Assembly: GCF_001945365.1 (NCBI RefSeq)
Contig: NZ_MSTQ01000009.1
Span: 186,001-250,000, forward strand
Direction of reading: 5' to 3'
Length of the DNA: 64,000 bases
DNA from: Pseudomonas reinekei
GTDB lineage: Bacteria > Pseudomonadota > Gammaproteobacteria > Pseudomonadales > Pseudomonadaceae
Shown here: positions 50,553-60,211 of the stretch, piece after piece
How the letters are laid out: each line of letters starts with the position of its first letter
Position numbering within the stretch: the stretch's first letter is position 1
Made by a program: the position numbers and the translations under genes
Notes under the pieces: model-generated
Database searches by the model: none
What the model was told of the DNA's origin: nothing
What the model saw: the letters and a program-made list of their open reading frames with translations, nothing else

Positions 50553-51467
50553 ATGTCCTCCCGCGAAAACACCGGCATGGCCTTGGGCCTGCTCGGCGTT
50601 GTGATCTTCAGCCTCACCCTGCCCTTCACACGCATCGTCGTGCAGGAACTCCATCCGCTGCTCAATGGCTTGGGCCGGGCGCTGTTTGCGGCGGTTCCGG
50701 CCGCGTTGCTATTGCTGTGGCGGCGGGAAAAGTGGCCGACCTGGAAACAGATCAAAGGCCTGAGCCTGGTGATTGCCGGGGTGATTCTTGGTTTTCCGGT
50801 GCTGTCAGCCTGGGCCATGCAAACCTTGCCGGCGTCCCACGGTGCACTGGTCAACGGCTTGCAGCCGCTGTGCGTGGCGCTGTACGCCGCGTGGTTGTCC
50901 CATGAACGTCCGTCGAAGGCCTTCTGGGCCTGCGCCGCGTTGGGCAGTGCGCTGGTGCTCGGTTACGCGCTGATCAGCGGCGCCGGCAGCATTCAGGCGG
51001 GCGATTTGCTGATGCTCGGTGCGATTGCCGTGGGTGGTCTGGGTTATGCCGAGGGAGGCCGATTGGCCAGGGAAATGGGCGGCTGGCAGGTGATCTGCTG
51101 GGCGCTGGTGCTATCCACACCACTGCTGATCGGCCCGGTGGTGTATCTGGCGCTGCAGCATCAGGGCGAGATCTCCGCCAAGACCTGGTGGGCATTCGGC
51201 TACGTCTCGCTGTTTTCGCAGTTCATCGGCTTCTTTGCCTGGTACGCCGGGTTGGCAATGGGGGGCATCGCCCGGGTCAGTCAGATCCAATTGCTGCAGA
51301 TCTTTTTCACCATCGCCTTTTCCGCGCTGTTCTTTGGCGAACACGTCGAGCCGGTGACGTGGCTGTTTGCGGCCGGGGTGATCGTGACGGTGGTGCTGGG
51401 GCGCAAGACAGCGGTGCGCCCGGCACAACCGGGCACGTTACCGAAAGGGATTCAACTCAAGCCTTAG
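50553..51467 (+). CDS. EamA-family DMT transporter
   Basis: The 304-residue membrane protein has ten predicted helices and two EamA repeats (LGLLGVVIFSLTLPFTRIVV and MLGAIAVGGLGYAEGGRLARE). It exports or imports an unknown metabolite. It converges on the methyltransferase gene with an 11-base overlap of their ends. Confidence 0.87.
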   Translation: MSSRENTGMALGLLGVVIFSLTLPFTRIVVQELHPLLNGLGRALFAAVPAALLLLWRREKWPTWKQIKGLSLVIAGVILGFPVLSAWAMQTLPASHGALVNGLQPLCVALYAAWLSHERPSKAFWACAALGSALVLGYALISGAGSIQAGDLLMLGAIAVGGLGYAEGGRLAREMGGWQVICWALVLSTPLLIGPVVYLALQHQGEISAKTWWAFGYVSLFSQFIGFFAWYAGLAMGGIARVSQIQLLQIFFTIAFSALFFGEHVEPVTWLFAAGVIVTVVLGRKTAVRPAQPGTLPKGIQLKP

Positions 51468-52683
51468 CGGCGAGAAAGCCGTCTGCGCGCAACAGCGTTT
51501 CCAGGCAATGTTCGCTGATGTAATAGAAATCCTTCAACTCCTGAATCTTCAGCAAAAGTTGGGCCGGATCAACCGGCTCGGCGCGTTTGACCGCCAGGAT
51601 CATCTTGTTCTTGTTGGTGTGGTCCAGTGAGATGAACTCGAACACCTTGGTTTCGTAACCGCAGGCTTCGAGGAACAGCGCACGCAAACTGTCGGTGACC
51701 ATTTCCGCCTGCTGGCCCAGGTGCAAGCCGTATTGCAGCATCGGCTTGAGCAGCGCCGGGCTCTGGATTTGCAGGCGGATCTGCTTATGGCAGCACGGCG
51801 AGCACATGATGATCGACGCCCCGGAACGGATGCCGGTGTGGATGGCATAGTCGGTGGCGATGTCGCAGGCATGCAGCGCGATCATCACGTCCAGCTCGCT
51901 CGGCGCCACGCTGCGCACATCGCCGCACTTGAACACCAGCCCCGGATGCTCGAGCTTGGCCGCCGCCGCGTTGCACAGGGTGACCATGTCTTCACGCAGC
52001 TCGACCCCGGTCACTTCGCCGTCGGCGTTCAGGGTGTTGCGCAGGTAATCGTGAATGGCGAAAGTCAGGTAACCCTTGCCCGAGCCGAAGTCCGCCACGC
52101 GCACCGGCTTGTCCAGCACCAGCGGCGACGAGGTCAGCGCATGGCTGAACACTTCGATGAACTTGTTGATCTGTTTCCACTTGCGCGACATCGCCGGGAT
52201 CAGTTCGTGCTTGCTGTTGGTCACGCCGAGGTCGGCGAGGAACGGTCGGCTCAGGTCGAGAAAGCGGTTTTTCTCGCGGTTGTGCTCGGCGGACGGCACT
52301 TCACGCAATTGCTGGGGTTTGCTCTTGAACAGCGAAGGCTTGCCCTTTTTGCTGTATTCCAGCTGGGCTTCGTCGGTCAATGCCAGTAAATGCGCATTTT
52401 TGAACGACGCCGGCAGCAGTTCGGCAATATGCGCCACGCCTTCGGCCAGCGCCAGGTTCTTGGTGATGTCGCGGGTCTTGTAGCGATAGACGAAGGACAG
52501 GCAAGGCTGGGTCTTGACCGTCACCGGTTTGATGATGATCCGCTGCAGGTCGGTTTCATCGCCCACGTACTTGGCCAGCACCAGTTTGATGAAGGCGCTT
52601 TGCTCGAGGCTGCTTTGCAACAGGTCGATGAACTGGGCGTGATGATCCGGCGCGAGGCTGGCGGGAGTGGCGGTGACAGACAT
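51457..52683 (-). CDS. SAM-dependent methyltransferase (Methyltransf_32 type)
   Basis: The 408-residue protein has an N-terminal region of about 180 residues and a Rossmann methyltransferase domain with VADFGSGKGYLTFAIHDYL (about 200) and HACDIATDYAI (about 270), followed by the CSPCCHKQIRLQ segment typical of the METTL25/RRNAD1-like PF13679 group. The Cys pair may bind metal or take part in catalysis. The substrate is unknown but RNA or protein is possible. Confidence 0.78.
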   Translation of the reverse strand: MSVTATPASLAPDHHAQFIDLLQSSLEQSAFIKLVLAKYVGDETDLQRIIIKPVTVKTQPCLSFVYRYKTRDITKNLALAEGVAHIAELLPASFKNAHLLALTDEAQLEYSKKGKPSLFKSKPQQLREVPSAEHNREKNRFLDLSRPFLADLGVTNSKHELIPAMSRKWKQINKFIEVFSHALTSSPLVLDKPVRVADFGSGKGYLTFAIHDYLRNTLNADGEVTGVELREDMVTLCNAAAAKLEHPGLVFKCGDVRSVAPSELDVMIALHACDIATDYAIHTGIRSGASIIMCSPCCHKQIRLQIQSPALLKPMLQYGLHLGQQAEMVTDSLRALFLEACGYETKVFEFISLDHTNKNKMILAVKRAEPVDPAQLLLKIQELKDFYYISEHCLETLLRADGFLAAKA

Positions 52684-52803
52684 GAAAAAACGGCCTCAGG
52701 CGGGCGGATCGAGAATGGCGGGTATTTTAGGGGGGATGGCGTGCGACGGCACGGCTAATTTCCCGAACGGCAAAGAATCTGTGGCGAGGGATTGTCAGTG
52801 AGA

Positions 52804-53421
52804 TCAGCCCAACACCACCAACCGGTTCGGCAACTCATTACGCACATGCGTCACCGGCACATGCACCTTGAGCAATTCGCCGCAGGCTTCGACACAGCTG
52901 ACGAAGCCTTGCAGCGTCTGCCCCTGCCGCACCTGCTGGGTGAACGCAGCGACAATCGCGTCCCAGTTCTTATTGTCGAGGCGGCTGGAAATGCCCTCGT
53001 CCACCAGGATCTCCACGTAGCGCTCGGCTTCAGAGACGAAAATCAGAATGCCGGTGCTGCCTTCGGTGTGATGCAGGTTCTGCTCCAGGAACTGCCGGCG
53101 CGCCAGGTTCGAGGCGCGCCAGTGACGGACCGAGCGCGGGATCAGGTGGGTGGTGACTTTCGGCAATCGGAACACCAGGCACAGCACGATGAAGGCAATC
53201 CACTGCACCAGCAGCAGGCTGTGCAGGGTCAGCCAGCCCGTCAGGTAATGCACGATCCCCGGCACCACCAGCGCCAGCAGGCTGGCCCACAGCAGCGGGA
53301 TGTACGCATAGTCGTCGGCGCGGGCCGCGAGCACGGTCACCAGTTCGGCGTCGGTGTCACGCTCGACCCGGGCAATCGCTTCGGCGACTTTGCGTTGTTC
53401 GTGTTCAGTCAGTAATGCCAT
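52804..53421 (-). CDS. Membrane TPM-domain protein (YgcG-like)
   Basis: The 205-residue protein has an N-terminal stretch with VAEAIARVERDTDAELVTVLAA, two to three membrane helices (about 45-95) and a TPM domain (about 110-195). It is the third gene of a lemA-TPM-TPM operon; the second TPM gene lies 28 bases upstream. The role of these membrane-associated proteins is unknown, though LemA-linked sets are thought to act at the envelope. Confidence 0.8.
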   Translation of the reverse strand: MALLTEHEQRKVAEAIARVERDTDAELVTVLAARADDYAYIPLLWASLLALVVPGIVHYLTGWLTLHSLLLVQWIAFIVLCLVFRLPKVTTHLIPRSVRHWRASNLARRQFLEQNLHHTEGSTGILIFVSEAERYVEILVDEGISSRLDNKNWDAIVAAFTQQVRQGQTLQGFVSCVEACGELLKVHVPVTHVRNELPNRLVVLG

Positions 53422-53449
53422 GTCGTGAAATGCCTGCTCATTTTAGTCG

Positions 53450-54208
53450 TTACCAACCGCCGGACGAACCACCGCCGCCGAAACTGCCACCGCCGCCGCT
53501 AAAACCCCCGCCTCCACCACCGCCAAAACCGCCTCCACCGAAACCACCACCGGAGCCACCTGAACCGCCCCGGCCGGCGGGAAGAATACCGAGCATCTGG
53601 CCAACAAACACAGTCAGGATGAACAACAGAACCAAAAACACGAACAGCCCCGGATGCCGCGAGACGAAATCATCACTCGGATCGCCGGTGGATTCATACA
53701 CGGTCGATGGTTCATCCAGCGGATTTCCGCCCAACACCACCAGCATCGCCGCGACACCGTCGCTGATGCCCTTGCTGAAATGGCCGGTCTTGAACGCAGG
53801 GGTGATGACCTGATGGATGATCACCGAACTCTGCGCATCGGTCAGGCGATCTTCCAGGCCATAGCCGACTTCGATACGCAGCTTTCGCTCATCCCGCGCG
53901 ACAATCAGCAACGCGCCGTTGTTCTTGTCCTTTTGCCCGATGCCCCAGTGGCGCCCCAGTTGATAGCCGAAGTCGGCAATGTCAGTGCCCTGCAAATCCG
54001 GCAACGTTACGACCACCAGTTGCTCACCGGTGGCTTTTTCGTGGGCCTGAAGCTGTTGCGTCAGTTGCTCACGCACCACCGGTTCGATCATCCCGGCGTT
54101 GTCCACCACCCGCCCGGTCAGTTCAGGGAACTTCAATTCGGCTTGGGCCGCCAGGGCAAATACCCACAGCAACAGCACCAAGCCAGCTTTCAAGACGCGC
54201 ATGTGCAA
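53450..54208 (-). CDS. TPM-domain protein with glycine-rich tail (YgcG family)
   Basis: The 252-residue protein has a signal peptide (about 1-23), a TPM domain (about 30-150, VVRVDNAGMIEPV-like opening), a membrane helix (about 190-210) and a long C-terminal run of glycine (about 215-250), ending GGGSSGGW. This layout is typical of YgcG. lemA lies 23 bases upstream on the same strand. Confidence 0.87.
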   Translation of the reverse strand: MHMRVLKAGLVLLLWVFALAAQAELKFPELTGRVVDNAGMIEPVVREQLTQQLQAHEKATGEQLVVVTLPDLQGTDIADFGYQLGRHWGIGQKDKNNGALLIVARDERKLRIEVGYGLEDRLTDAQSSVIIHQVITPAFKTGHFSKGISDGVAAMLVVLGGNPLDEPSTVYESTGDPSDDFVSRHPGLFVFLVLLFILTVFVGQMLGILPAGRGGSGGSGGGFGGGGFGGGGGGGFSGGGGSFGGGGSSGGW

Positions 54209-54231
54209 CCTCGCCCGTGGTGACGCACCGA

Positions 54232-54837
54232 TCAGAATTTAACTTCGGGCGGTTTTTCCGACCCCGGCGTGGCTTCGAAGGTTTCGCGTACCTGCAAGTC
54301 GCTGTACATCACGCTGTGCCACAGCCGACCGGGAAAGGTGCGGATCTCGGTGTTGTATTTCTGCACCGCCAGAATGAAATCCCGCCGGGCCACGCTGATG
54401 CGGTTTTCGGTGCCTTCAAGCTGCGATTGCAGGGCGAGAAAATTCTGGTTGGCCTTGAGGTCCGGATAGCGTTCGGACACCACCATCAAGCGGCTCAAGG
54501 CACCGCTGAGCTGATCCTGAGCCTGCTGGTACTGCTTGAGTTTTTCCGGATTGTCGAGTGTGGAAGCGTCGACCTGAATCGAGGTCGCCTTGGCCCGGGC
54601 CTCGATCACGGCAGTCAGGGTCTCCTTCTCATGGGCGGCGTAGCCCTTGACGGTTTCCACCAGGTTGGGGATCAGGTCGGCGCGCCGCTGATACTGGTTT
54701 TGCACCTGCCCCCAGGCAGCCTTGGCCTGTTCGTCGAGGGTCGGAATGTTGTTGATACCGCAGGCGGTCAGCAACGAGGCAAGCACGAGTAACGTGGCAA
54801 CTTGCAGGCTCGACCGGTAGGACTGTCGTACATTCAT
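54232..54837 (-). CDS. lemA: LemA family protein
   Basis: The 201-residue protein has a lipoprotein-type signal (LTACG, Cys near residue 26) and the LemA helical domain with AWGQVQNQYQRRADLIPNLVETVKGYAAHE (about 40-70). Start ATG 54837 is preferred; the longer frame starts without ribosome site. LemA is an envelope protein of unknown activity and precedes TPM proteins in many bacteria. Divergent from bglX by about 235 bases. Confidence 0.92.
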   Translation of the reverse strand: MNVRQSYRSSLQVATLLVLASLLTACGINNIPTLDEQAKAAWGQVQNQYQRRADLIPNLVETVKGYAAHEKETLTAVIEARAKATSIQVDASTLDNPEKLKQYQQAQDQLSGALSRLMVVSERYPDLKANQNFLALQSQLEGTENRISVARRDFILAVQKYNTEIRTFPGRLWHSVMYSDLQVRETFEATPGSEKPPEVKF

Positions 54838-55073
54838 ATCAGTGATGCTCCCTTCACAGGCATGGAAAAAACAACCGGCGACCCTCTCGGCCGGCTCTTG
54901 GGGCATAATCGGCCGCGCCACTGGATTGCATCGGGGCAATGGGCTAAAAGATGCCCTGCGCAAACAACCGTATCCGGCATTTTTTGCACCGGTACCCGAA
55001 CAACAATAGTCGCTCCCTAAATTTTGGCTGGCCGGCGTGTACATCGCCGTTTGGGCCCTTGAGAAAACTATTC

Positions 55074-57365
55074 ATGAATAAGCTGTGTTTGCTGGGCCTG
55101 TTCGTCAGCCTGGCCAGTCATAACGTATTGGCCGCCACGACGCCCGCACCTCTGGAGAACAAGGACGCCTTCGTCAGCAACCTGATGAAGCAAATGACCC
55201 TCGATGAAAAAATCGGCCAGCTGCGCCTGATCAGCATCGGCCCGGAAATGCCCCGGGAGATGATCCGCAAGGAAATTGCAGCGGGCAACATCGGCGGCAC
55301 GTTCAACTCGATCACCCGCCCGGAAAACCGTCCGATGCAGGACGCGGCCATGCGCAGCCGCTTGAAGATCCCGATGTTCTTCGCCTATGACGTGATCCAC
55401 GGCCACCGTACCATTTTCCCGATCCCGCTGGCCCTGGCGTCGAGCTGGGACATGGACGCCATCGGCCTGTCCGGGCGTATCGCCGCCAAGGAAGCCGCGG
55501 CTGACAGCCTCGACATCACCTTCGCGCCGATGGTCGACATCTCCCGCGACCCGCGTTGGGGTCGCACCTCCGAAGGCTTCGGCGAAGACACGTACCTGGT
55601 GTCGCGCATTGCCGGGGTGATGGTCAAGGCGTTCCAGGGTGCTGGCGCCAATGCGGCCGACAGCATCATGGCCAGCGTCAAGCATTTCGCCTTGTACGGC
55701 GCGGTCGAAGGCGGTCGCGACTACAACGTGGTCGACATGAGCCCGGTCAAGATGTACCAGGACTACCTGCCGCCGTACCGCGCGGCGATTGACGCGGGTG
55801 CCGGCGGCGTGATGGTGGCGCTGAACTCGATCAACGGCGTGCCAGCCACCGCCGACACCTGGCTGATGAACGACCTGTTGCGCAAGGATTGGGGCTTCAA
55901 GGGCCTGGCCGTCAGTGACCACGGGGCGATTTTCGAGCTGATCAAACACGGCGTCGCGCGCGATGGCCGTGAAGCGGCGAAGCTGGCGATCAAGGCCGGC
56001 ATCCACATGAGCATGAACGACACCTTGTACGGCAAGGAACTGCCGGGCTTGCTGAAGTCCGGCGAGATCCAGCAGAGCGATATCGACAACGCCGTGCGTG
56101 CGGTGCTCGACGCCAAGTACGACATGGGCCTGTTCAAGGACCCGTACCTGCGCATCGGCAAGGCCGAGGATGATCCGGCCGACACCTATGCCGACAGCCG
56201 CCTGCACCGCGCCGAGGCCCGCGACGTCGCGCGTCGCAGCCTGGTGCTGCTGAAAAACCAGAACGAAACCCTGCCGCTGAAGAAAACCGCGAAAGTGGCC
56301 CTGGTCGGTCCACTGGCCAAGGCACCGATCGACATGATGGGCAGTTGGGCCGCCGCCGGCCGCCCGGCGCAATCGGTGACCCTGTTCGATGGCATGAGTG
56401 CCGCGCTGGGCGATAAATCGACCCTGATCTACGCCCGTGGCGCCAACATCACCAGCGACAAGAAGGTCCTCGACTACCTCAATTTCCTCAACTTCGATGC
56501 CCCGGAAGTGGTCGATGACCCGCGCCCGGCGAACGTCTTGATCGACGAAGCGGTAAAAGCCGCCAAGGATGCTGACGTGGTGGTTGCGGCGGTGGGCGAG
56601 TCCCGTGGCATGTCCCATGAATCGTCGAGCCGTACCGATCTGAACATCCCGGAAAACCAGCGCGAGCTGATCCGCGCCCTGAAAGCCACCGGCAAACCGC
56701 TGGTGCTGGTGCTGATGAACGGCCGCCCGTTGTCGATTCTCGAAGAGAAGGAACAGGCCGACGCGATCCTGGAAACCTGGTTCAGCGGCACCGAAGGCGG
56801 CAACGCCATTGCCGACGTGCTGTTCGGCGACTACAACCCGTCGGGCAAACTGCCGATCACCTTCCCGCGCTCGGTCGGCCAGATTCCAACCTACTACAAC
56901 CACCTGAGCATTGGCCGGCCGTTCACGCCGGGCAAGCCGGGCAACTACACCTCGCAGTATTTCGATGACACCACCGGTCCCCTGTTCCCGTTCGGTTTCG
57001 GCCTGAACTACACCGATTTCAGCCTGAGCGACATGGCCTTGTCGTCGACCACGCTGAACAGGACCGGCAAGCTCGACGCCAGCGTCACGGTGAAAAACAC
57101 CGGCAAGCGTGACGGCGAAACCGTGGTGCAGCTGTACATCCAGGACGTGACCGGCTCGATGATTCGCCCGGTCAAGGAACTGAAGAACTTCCAGAAAGTG
57201 CTGCTCAAGGTGGGCGAACAGAAGGTCCTGCACTTCACCATCACCGAGGATGACCTGAAGTTTTTCAACAGCCAGCTCAAGTACGCGGCTGAACCGGGCA
57301 AGTTCAATGTGCAGATCGGCCTGGATTCCCAGGACGTGACGCAGCAGAGTTTTGAGTTGCTTTAA
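55074..57365 (+). CDS. bglX: Periplasmic beta-glucosidase BglX (glycoside hydrolase family 3)
   Basis: The 763-residue enzyme hydrolyses beta-glucosides in the periplasm. A signal peptide covers about 1-20 (MNKLCLLGLFVSLASHNVLA). The nucleophile Asp is in GLAVSDHGAIF (about 283), and SVKHFALYGAVEGGRDYN (about 208) is also conserved in GH3. The C-terminal fibronectin type III-like domain (about 660-755) is complete. The ATG at 55074 is chosen for the signal peptide; the ribosome site GAGAAAA is weak. Confidence 0.93.
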   Translation: MNKLCLLGLFVSLASHNVLAATTPAPLENKDAFVSNLMKQMTLDEKIGQLRLISIGPEMPREMIRKEIAAGNIGGTFNSITRPENRPMQDAAMRSRLKIPMFFAYDVIHGHRTIFPIPLALASSWDMDAIGLSGRIAAKEAAADSLDITFAPMVDISRDPRWGRTSEGFGEDTYLVSRIAGVMVKAFQGAGANAADSIMASVKHFALYGAVEGGRDYNVVDMSPVKMYQDYLPPYRAAIDAGAGGVMVALNSINGVPATADTWLMNDLLRKDWGFKGLAVSDHGAIFELIKHGVARDGREAAKLAIKAGIHMSMNDTLYGKELPGLLKSGEIQQSDIDNAVRAVLDAKYDMGLFKDPYLRIGKAEDDPADTYADSRLHRAEARDVARRSLVLLKNQNETLPLKKTAKVALVGPLAKAPIDMMGSWAAAGRPAQSVTLFDGMSAALGDKSTLIYARGANITSDKKVLDYLNFLNFDAPEVVDDPRPANVLIDEAVKAAKDADVVVAAVGESRGMSHESSSRTDLNIPENQRELIRALKATGKPLVLVLMNGRPLSILEEKEQADAILETWFSGTEGGNAIADVLFGDYNPSGKLPITFPRSVGQIPTYYNHLSIGRPFTPGKPGNYTSQYFDDTTGPLFPFGFGLNYTDFSLSDMALSSTTLNRTGKLDASVTVKNTGKRDGETVVQLYIQDVTGSMIRPVKELKNFQKVLLKVGEQKVLHFTITEDDLKFFNSQLKYAAEPGKFNVQIGLDSQDVTQQSFELL

Positions 57366-57385
57366 TCCCGTTACACCGCAATAAC

Positions 57386-57479
57386 CCTGTGGGAGCGAGC
57401 CTGCTCGCGAAGGCGGTCTGCCAGTCAACCTCTTCGTTGGCTGACACACCGCTTTCGCGAGCAGGCTCGCTCCCACAGT
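57386..57479. repeat. REP doublet (GCGAGCAGGCTCGCTCCCACAG type)
   Basis: Two well-kept inverted copies with about 40 spacer bases lie between converging bglX and clsB, probably serving as terminator or transcript stabiliser. Confidence 0.93.
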
Positions 57480-57505
57480 GGTTTTCAGTGTTCAAAAGAG
57501 CGGGA

Positions 57506-58663
57506 TCAACCCCGTCGATCCAGTAGATTCACCACCAACCGATCCACCCATCCCCACATCCGCTGCTTGATCCGTCGCCAGAGCGGTCGGCGTCGCCATG
57601 TCTCAAGGCTTACTTCCTGGCTGAGCACGAAGTCCTTCTCGAAGCTCGCCGCCACGTCCCGGGTCAGTCCGGGGTCCAGTGCTTCGAGGTTGGCTTCCAG
57701 GTTGAAGCGCAAATTCCAGTGATCGAAGTTGCACGAGCCGATGCTGACCCAGTCGTCGATCAACACCATTTTCAGGTGCAGGAAACACGGCTGGTATTCG
57801 AAGATCTTCACCCCGGCCTTGAGCAGGCGCGGATAGTAGCGATGCCCGGCGTAGCGCACGGACGGGTGATCGGTGCGTGGCCCGGTCAGCAGCAGGCGCA
57901 CATCGACGCCGCGACCAGCCGCACGACGCAATGAGCGACGGACTTTCCAGGTCGGCAGAAAGTACGGCGTGGCCAGCCAGATACGCTTGTGGCCGCTGTT
58001 CAGCGCGCGAATCAACGACTGCAGAATGTCACGGTGCTGGCGGGCGTCGGCGTAGGCAACGCGGCCCATGCCCTGGCCCATCGACGGTACGCGAGGCAAA
58101 CGCGGCAAGCCGAAATGCGCGGCGGGTTTCCAGGCGCGGCGATGGCGGTTGGCGGTCCATTGGCGGTCGAACAACAGTTGCCAGTCGAGCACCAGCGGGC
58201 CGGTGATTTCCACCATCACTTCGTGCCACTCACTGACGTCTTCGCCCGGCGTCCAGAACTCATCGGTGACGCCAGTGCCACCGACCACCGCCATGCTCTG
58301 ATCGACCAGCAACAGCTTGCGGTGATCGCGGTAAAAATTGCCGACCCAGCGCCGCCAGTTCAGGCGATTGTAGAAACGCAGCTCAACCCCCGCCGCCATC
58401 AGGCGCTGGCGCAAGGTCAGGGTGAACGCGAGGCTGCCGTAATCATCGAACAGGCAACGCACCCGCACACCGCGTTCGGCTGCCTGGACCAGTGCCTGGA
58501 CCATGGCCTCGGCACAGGCGCCCGCCTCCACCAGGTACAACTCCAGCTCGACCTGTTCCTCGGCACGGGCAATCGCCACCAGCATGCGCGGGAAAAATTG
58601 CGGACCGTCGATCAACAGTTCGAAGTGGTTGCCTTCACGCCAAGGAAAAATCGCCCCGGCCAT
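57506..58663 (-). CDS. clsB: Cardiolipin synthase B (ClsB)
   Basis: The 385-residue phospholipase D-family enzyme condenses phosphatidylglycerol to cardiolipin. Both HKD motifs are present: HRKLLLVDQSMAVVGG (about 116) and HLKMVLIDDWVSIGSCNFD (about 296). It lacks the N-terminal membrane helices of ClsA, as ClsB does. Its ATG lies 2 bases from the yceI stop, so the genes are coupled. Confidence 0.92.
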   Translation of the reverse strand: MAGAIFPWREGNHFELLIDGPQFFPRMLVAIARAEEQVELELYLVEAGACAEAMVQALVQAAERGVRVRCLFDDYGSLAFTLTLRQRLMAAGVELRFYNRLNWRRWVGNFYRDHRKLLLVDQSMAVVGGTGVTDEFWTPGEDVSEWHEVMVEITGPLVLDWQLLFDRQWTANRHRRAWKPAAHFGLPRLPRVPSMGQGMGRVAYADARQHRDILQSLIRALNSGHKRIWLATPYFLPTWKVRRSLRRAAGRGVDVRLLLTGPRTDHPSVRYAGHRYYPRLLKAGVKIFEYQPCFLHLKMVLIDDWVSIGSCNFDHWNLRFNLEANLEALDPGLTRDVAASFEKDFVLSQEVSLETWRRRPLWRRIKQRMWGWVDRLVVNLLDRRG

Positions 58664-58664
58664 G

Positions 58665-59255
58665 TCAACGCGCCGTAAAAATCAGCACCGCACCCACCGG
58701 CACCGACAGGCTGATGGCCGACAAACCGGCGACCTTGCGCAACGCTTCCAGACCCGGCGCCAGGTCGAAGTCTTCGGCATTGATCACCAGCGGTTCCAGC
58801 GTCACCACCTGGAAGCGCCGGTCATCCAGGCGGGTGGCCAGCAGTTCGGCGTCGTAGGTGTGTTGCTTGCCGTGAAGGTCGACAGTCAGCGGCAGCCGCA
58901 ACTCCAGTTGCGCACCGGGCGCGAGGTCGTTGATCGGGCGCAGGTCGATTTGCGTGGTGATCAGCGCTTCGGGAAATTTGTCGATCTCGAACAGGTTGTT
59001 ACGCATGCGTTCATCACGCAGCGGGATGCCGCTGTTGATCGAGTCCAGCTCGACTTCAACCTGCGCCAGGCCTTTGGGATCGACTTTGCCGTGCAGCACC
59101 AGAAAGCGCTGCACTTCGGAAACATTGGCGTTTTTGGTGCTGACGAACGACAGCCGCGAAGACTCGCCGTCCAGATACCAGTTGGCCTGGGCCGACAGCG
59201 AAGCGCCGGCCAACAGCAGTAAAGCAAGGGTGTGGGTGACTGACCGCTTGGACAT
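58665..59255 (-). CDS. YceI family periplasmic protein
   Basis: The 196-residue protein has a signal peptide (about 1-24, cleavage after AQA) and the YceI lipocalin-like barrel that carries isoprenoids in other bacteria. I use ATG 59255 rather than the TTG further upstream; both keep the signal. Coupling with clsB suggests a shared lipid or envelope role, which is inference. Confidence 0.87.
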   Translation of the reverse strand: MSKRSVTHTLALLLLAGASLSAQANWYLDGESSRLSFVSTKNANVSEVQRFLVLHGKVDPKGLAQVEVELDSINSGIPLRDERMRNNLFEIDKFPEALITTQIDLRPINDLAPGAQLELRLPLTVDLHGKQHTYDAELLATRLDDRRFQVVTLEPLVINAEDFDLAPGLEALRKVAGLSAISLSVPVGAVLIFTAR

Positions 59256-59358
59256 AGAGACTCGTGGGGGCAAGTAAACCTGTGCTGAACCTTAACCGGC
59301 CTGTCACAGGTTGCAAGAAATGTGTTGCCTTGAGTCTCTAAACCAAAACAAGTTCCAC

Positions 59359-60129
59359 TCAGGCCATCGCCTGCTGCACATCGCCAATGGTCGTGGCCAG
59401 GCTGTTGAGGTGCAGGCTCAGCACCCGCTCCACCGGCGCCTGATCCATCGGCCAGTGCAACGCCATGCTGCCGACCAGTCGGCCATCGGTACGGATCGGC
59501 AAGGCCACCGCGCGAATCAGGAACGGCAAGCGCACCGGGTATTCCCAATAACCTTCGGTGCGCTGGCCAAAGCCCTGATGCAATGCCGTTTGCGAGGCAT
59601 TGAACAGCGTTTCGTCGCTCAACCGTTCACGCTCGGCCAGGCGTTCCACTTCCTGACTGTCCAGTTCCCCCAGACACGCCCGGCCCATGGCCGAATGAAA
59701 CAGGCTGGCGTGCTGGCCGACGATCTGGCAATTGTTTGGATAACGTTTGCGCAGTACCGTGGGAATGGCACTTTCCATGACCTCGATCCGCTCGCCGTCG
59801 AAGCACGACAGGTCCACCACCAGCCCGGTGCGTTCGCTCAACTCCAGCAACAGCGGCGCGGCATTTTCCACCAGTCGCCGCTTGAAGCGTTGCTGGCTGT
59901 CGCCAAACAGGCGCTTGGCGCACAAGCGATAACGCCGGTCACTCAAGCCGCGATAGATCCAGCCCTGCTCCTGCAAGGTCAACAGCATGCGCGACACGGT
60001 GGCCTTGGGCAGGCGCGTCAGGTAATGCAGCTCCTCCAGACCCAACGCCTGATGCTCGCCCAGCAGTTCGACGATCGCCAACGCACGCTCGACCGAACGC
60101 ACGCTGCCGGTTTCTGCCCTGGTTTCCAT
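59359..60129 (-). CDS. IclR-family transcriptional regulator
   Basis: The 256-residue protein has an N-terminal winged helix (about 10-70, SVERALAIVELL and LPKATVSRMLLTL) and an IclR effector domain. GAGGGAG precedes ATG 60129. It is the last gene of a block with amidase, MFS carrier and M20 hydrolase on the same strand (82-base gap to the amidase) and likely controls them. Confidence 0.9.
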   Translation of the reverse strand: METRAETGSVRSVERALAIVELLGEHQALGLEELHYLTRLPKATVSRMLLTLQEQGWIYRGLSDRRYRLCAKRLFGDSQQRFKRRLVENAAPLLLELSERTGLVVDLSCFDGERIEVMESAIPTVLRKRYPNNCQIVGQHASLFHSAMGRACLGELDSQEVERLAERERLSDETLFNASQTALHQGFGQRTEGYWEYPVRLPFLIRAVALPIRTDGRLVGSMALHWPMDQAPVERVLSLHLNSLATTIGDVQQAMA

Positions 60130-60211
60130 CGGTTCGATCTCCCTCAGCCGGAATGGACGCTCGCTTGCTCTTTTTTCAAAGTACAGCAAGATGCGCGCCG
60201 CGCCCAAAGGC

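Noticed and set aside
55068..57476. An 802-residue antisense frame across bglX
   Set aside because: Same GC-bias shadow; it also reads through a REP doublet.
9324..57479. The repeated GTGGGAGC palindromes as a CRISPR or phage-related array
   Set aside because: They are scattered, occur as inverted pairs of varied spacing and sequence, and match Pseudomonas REPs.
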